6,351 bases of DNA from positions 1 through 6,351 of the forward strand of contig JAFKLV010000112.1 in NCBI GenBank assembly GCA_017304125.1, read 5' to 3'. The DNA comes from Sphingomonadales bacterium. GTDB taxonomy: Bacteria > Pseudomonadota > Alphaproteobacteria > Sphingomonadales > Sphingomonadaceae. The position numbers were made by a program, and so were the translations under genes. Positions 5,066 through 6,351 of the stretch are shown here, in pieces (the first letter of the stretch is position 1; each line of letters opens with the position of its first letter). A model generated the notes under the pieces. That model was not told the origin of the DNA. It ran no database searches and saw only the letters and a program-made list of their open reading frames with translations.

Positions 5066-6351
5066 TTACGCCCGGTTCGCGGCGCTCAGCACCGCGCGGA
5101 CGCTGGCGGTGGCGATATCCGAATCGATCCCGACGCCCCACACGGTCCGCCCGTCGGCGGCGCGGCATTCGAGATAGGTCGCCGCCTGTGCATCGGCGCC
5201 GTGGCCGATCGCATGTTCGCTGTAATCGACCACTTCCAGCGCCGGCCCGGTGGTTTCGGACAATGCCGCGATCACCCCGGAGATCAGGCCATTGCCGCGC
5301 CCGGAGAGCGAGCGCTCCTCGCCGTCGATCGACACGCGTCCGACGAAGCGCCGGTCGCCCGAGGCGCCGGTTTCCTCATAATCGCGCAGCACGAAACGGT
5401 CGCTCGCCGCCGGCAGATAGGTGCGCTCGAACGCGCCCCAGATATCGGCGGCATTCAATTCGCGGCTCGTTTCGTCGGCCAGCGCCTGGACGATGCGGCT
5501 GAAATCGGCCTGCATGCGCTTGGGCAGTTTGAGCCCCTTGTCCTGCTCCAGCACCCAGGCGACGCCGCCTTTGCCCGATTGCGAATTGACCCGGATCACC
5601 GCCTCATAGCTGCGGCCGAGATCGGCCGGATCGATCGGCAGATAGGGGACTTCCCAATGTTCGTCGTTGCGCGCGGCCTGCGCGGCGAAGCCCTTTTTGA
5701 TCGCATCCTGGTGGCTGCCGCTGAACGCGGTGAATACCAGATCGCCGGCATAGGGCGTGCGCGGGTGGACGGTGATGTTGGTGGCATATTCCACCGTTTT
5801 CACCACCTCGTCGATGTCCGACAGGTCGAGCTGCGGATCGACGCCCTGTGTGTACATGTTGAGCGCGACGGTGACGAGATCGCAATTGCCGGTACGCTCG
5901 CCATTGCCCAGCAGGCAGCCCTCTACGCGATCGGCGCCGGCCATCAGCCCCAGTTCCGCCGCCGCGACCCCGGTGCCGCGATCGTTATGCGTGTGAAGCG
6001 AGATCACCACGCTGTCGCGATTGGGGATGTTGCGGCCGAACCATTCGATCTGATCGGCATAGACGTTGGGCGTCGCGCATTCGACCGTTGCGGGCAGGTT
6101 GAGGATCACCGGGCGCTCTGGTCGCGCATCCCACAGTTCGGTCATGGAGTCGCAGATGTCGAGCACGTAGTCCGGTTCGGTGAGGTTGAACACCTCGGGT
6201 GAGAACTCGAACCGCACGTTCGGCATGTCGCCGGCGAACTCCAGCACATCGCGCCCCCCGCTGAGGACGAGGTGCTTCAGCTCGGCCGACGCGTGACCGA
6301 GCACCAGGTCGCGCCAGGTCGGCGCCGTCGCGGTGTACATGTGGATCACGA
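5066..6351 (-). CDS. leuA: 2-isopropylmalate synthase, 5' partial
   Basis: LeuA condenses acetyl-CoA with 2-oxoisovalerate, the first committed step of leucine synthesis, in the cytoplasm. The frame is open to the window edge, with 428 residues visible. The long LeuA type runs about 550-560, so roughly 130 N-terminal residues, including the start and first part of the barrel, lie outside. Counting from the GTG at 6349, visible catalytic motifs are SLHTHNDRGT (His119 and His121 as metal ligands) and GNGERTGN (148-155, metal-binding Asn155). VNSQSGKGGVAW (254-265) lies in the linker region. The C-terminal regulatory domain spans about 303-427 (SGRGNGLISG, VVDYSEHAIG, DAQAATYLE). Its presence implies normal leucine feedback inhibition. 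The gene is intact as far as seen. It is transcribed toward the peptidase gene, separated by 178 bp holding the palindromic repeat pair, so the two are probably separate units. Confidence 0.97.
   Translation of the reverse strand, partial: VIHMYTATAPTWRDLVLGHASAELKHLVLSGGRDVLEFAGDMPNVRFEFSPEVFNLTEPDYVLDICDSMTELWDARPERPVILNLPATVECATPNVYADQIEWFGRNIPNRDSVVISLHTHNDRGTGVAAAELGLMAGADRVEGCLLGNGERTGNCDLVTVALNMYTQGVDPQLDLSDIDEVVKTVEYATNITVHPRTPYAGDLVFTAFSGSHQDAIKKGFAAQAARNDEHWEVPYLPIDPADLGRSYEAVIRVNSQSGKGGVAWVLEQDKGLKLPKRMQADFSRIVQALADETSRELNAADIWGAFERTYLPAASDRFVLRDYEETGASGDRRFVGRVSIDGEERSLSGRGNGLISGVIAALSETTGPALEVVDYSEHAIGHGADAQAATYLECRAADGRTVWGVGIDSDIATASVRAVLSAANRA

Noticed and set aside
5201..6202. 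Plus-strand open frame (333 codons) opposite leuA
   Set aside because: leuA motifs on the minus strand are unambiguous. The plus frame lies in the GC-biased shadow phase and has no recognisable domain or ribosome binding site.

Overview
The window looks like chromosomal DNA from a sphingomonad-type alphaproteobacterium. The support is very high GC with strong G/C third-position bias, long arginine-rich shadow frames on the antisense strand, a Sphingomonas-like mix of genes, and CCA-encoded tRNA genes. This is inferred from style and protein families, not from a search.

Layout. Plus strand, 1-2849: the 3' part of a PAS/histidine-kinase-like protein; a polysaccharide-deacetylase-family protein that follows it almost without a gap; tRNA-Pro(TGG); and a small three-helix membrane protein of the GlsB/YeaQ/YmgE stress family. 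Minus strand, 2875-6351: a CAT-anticodon tRNA best read as tRNA-Ile2; a 77-residue alanine/asparagine-rich lipoprotein with its own promoter candidate and a C(UUCG)G terminator; an M28-family zinc peptidase interrupted by one in-frame amber codon; and the C-terminal three quarters of leuA (2-isopropylmalate synthase), running off the right edge. A near-perfect 28-bp inverted repeat pair fills most of the gap between leuA and the peptidase gene.

How the parts relate. The kinase and deacetylase are probably co-transcribed, which would fit a signalling protein next to an envelope-polysaccharide enzyme. The other genes look like independent units: core leucine synthesis, a secreted peptidase, a stress membrane protein, a small lipoprotein and two tRNAs. 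No mobile element, CRISPR array or defence system is visible.

The most notable observation is in the M28 gene. The only stop in an otherwise intact frame of 468 codon positions lies exactly where the family has its catalytic general-base glutamate (the first Glu of the Glu-Glu motif). All downstream active-site motifs remain in frame. A recent nonsense mutation or a sequencing error is the plainest explanation; recoding is possible but nothing in the window supports it.
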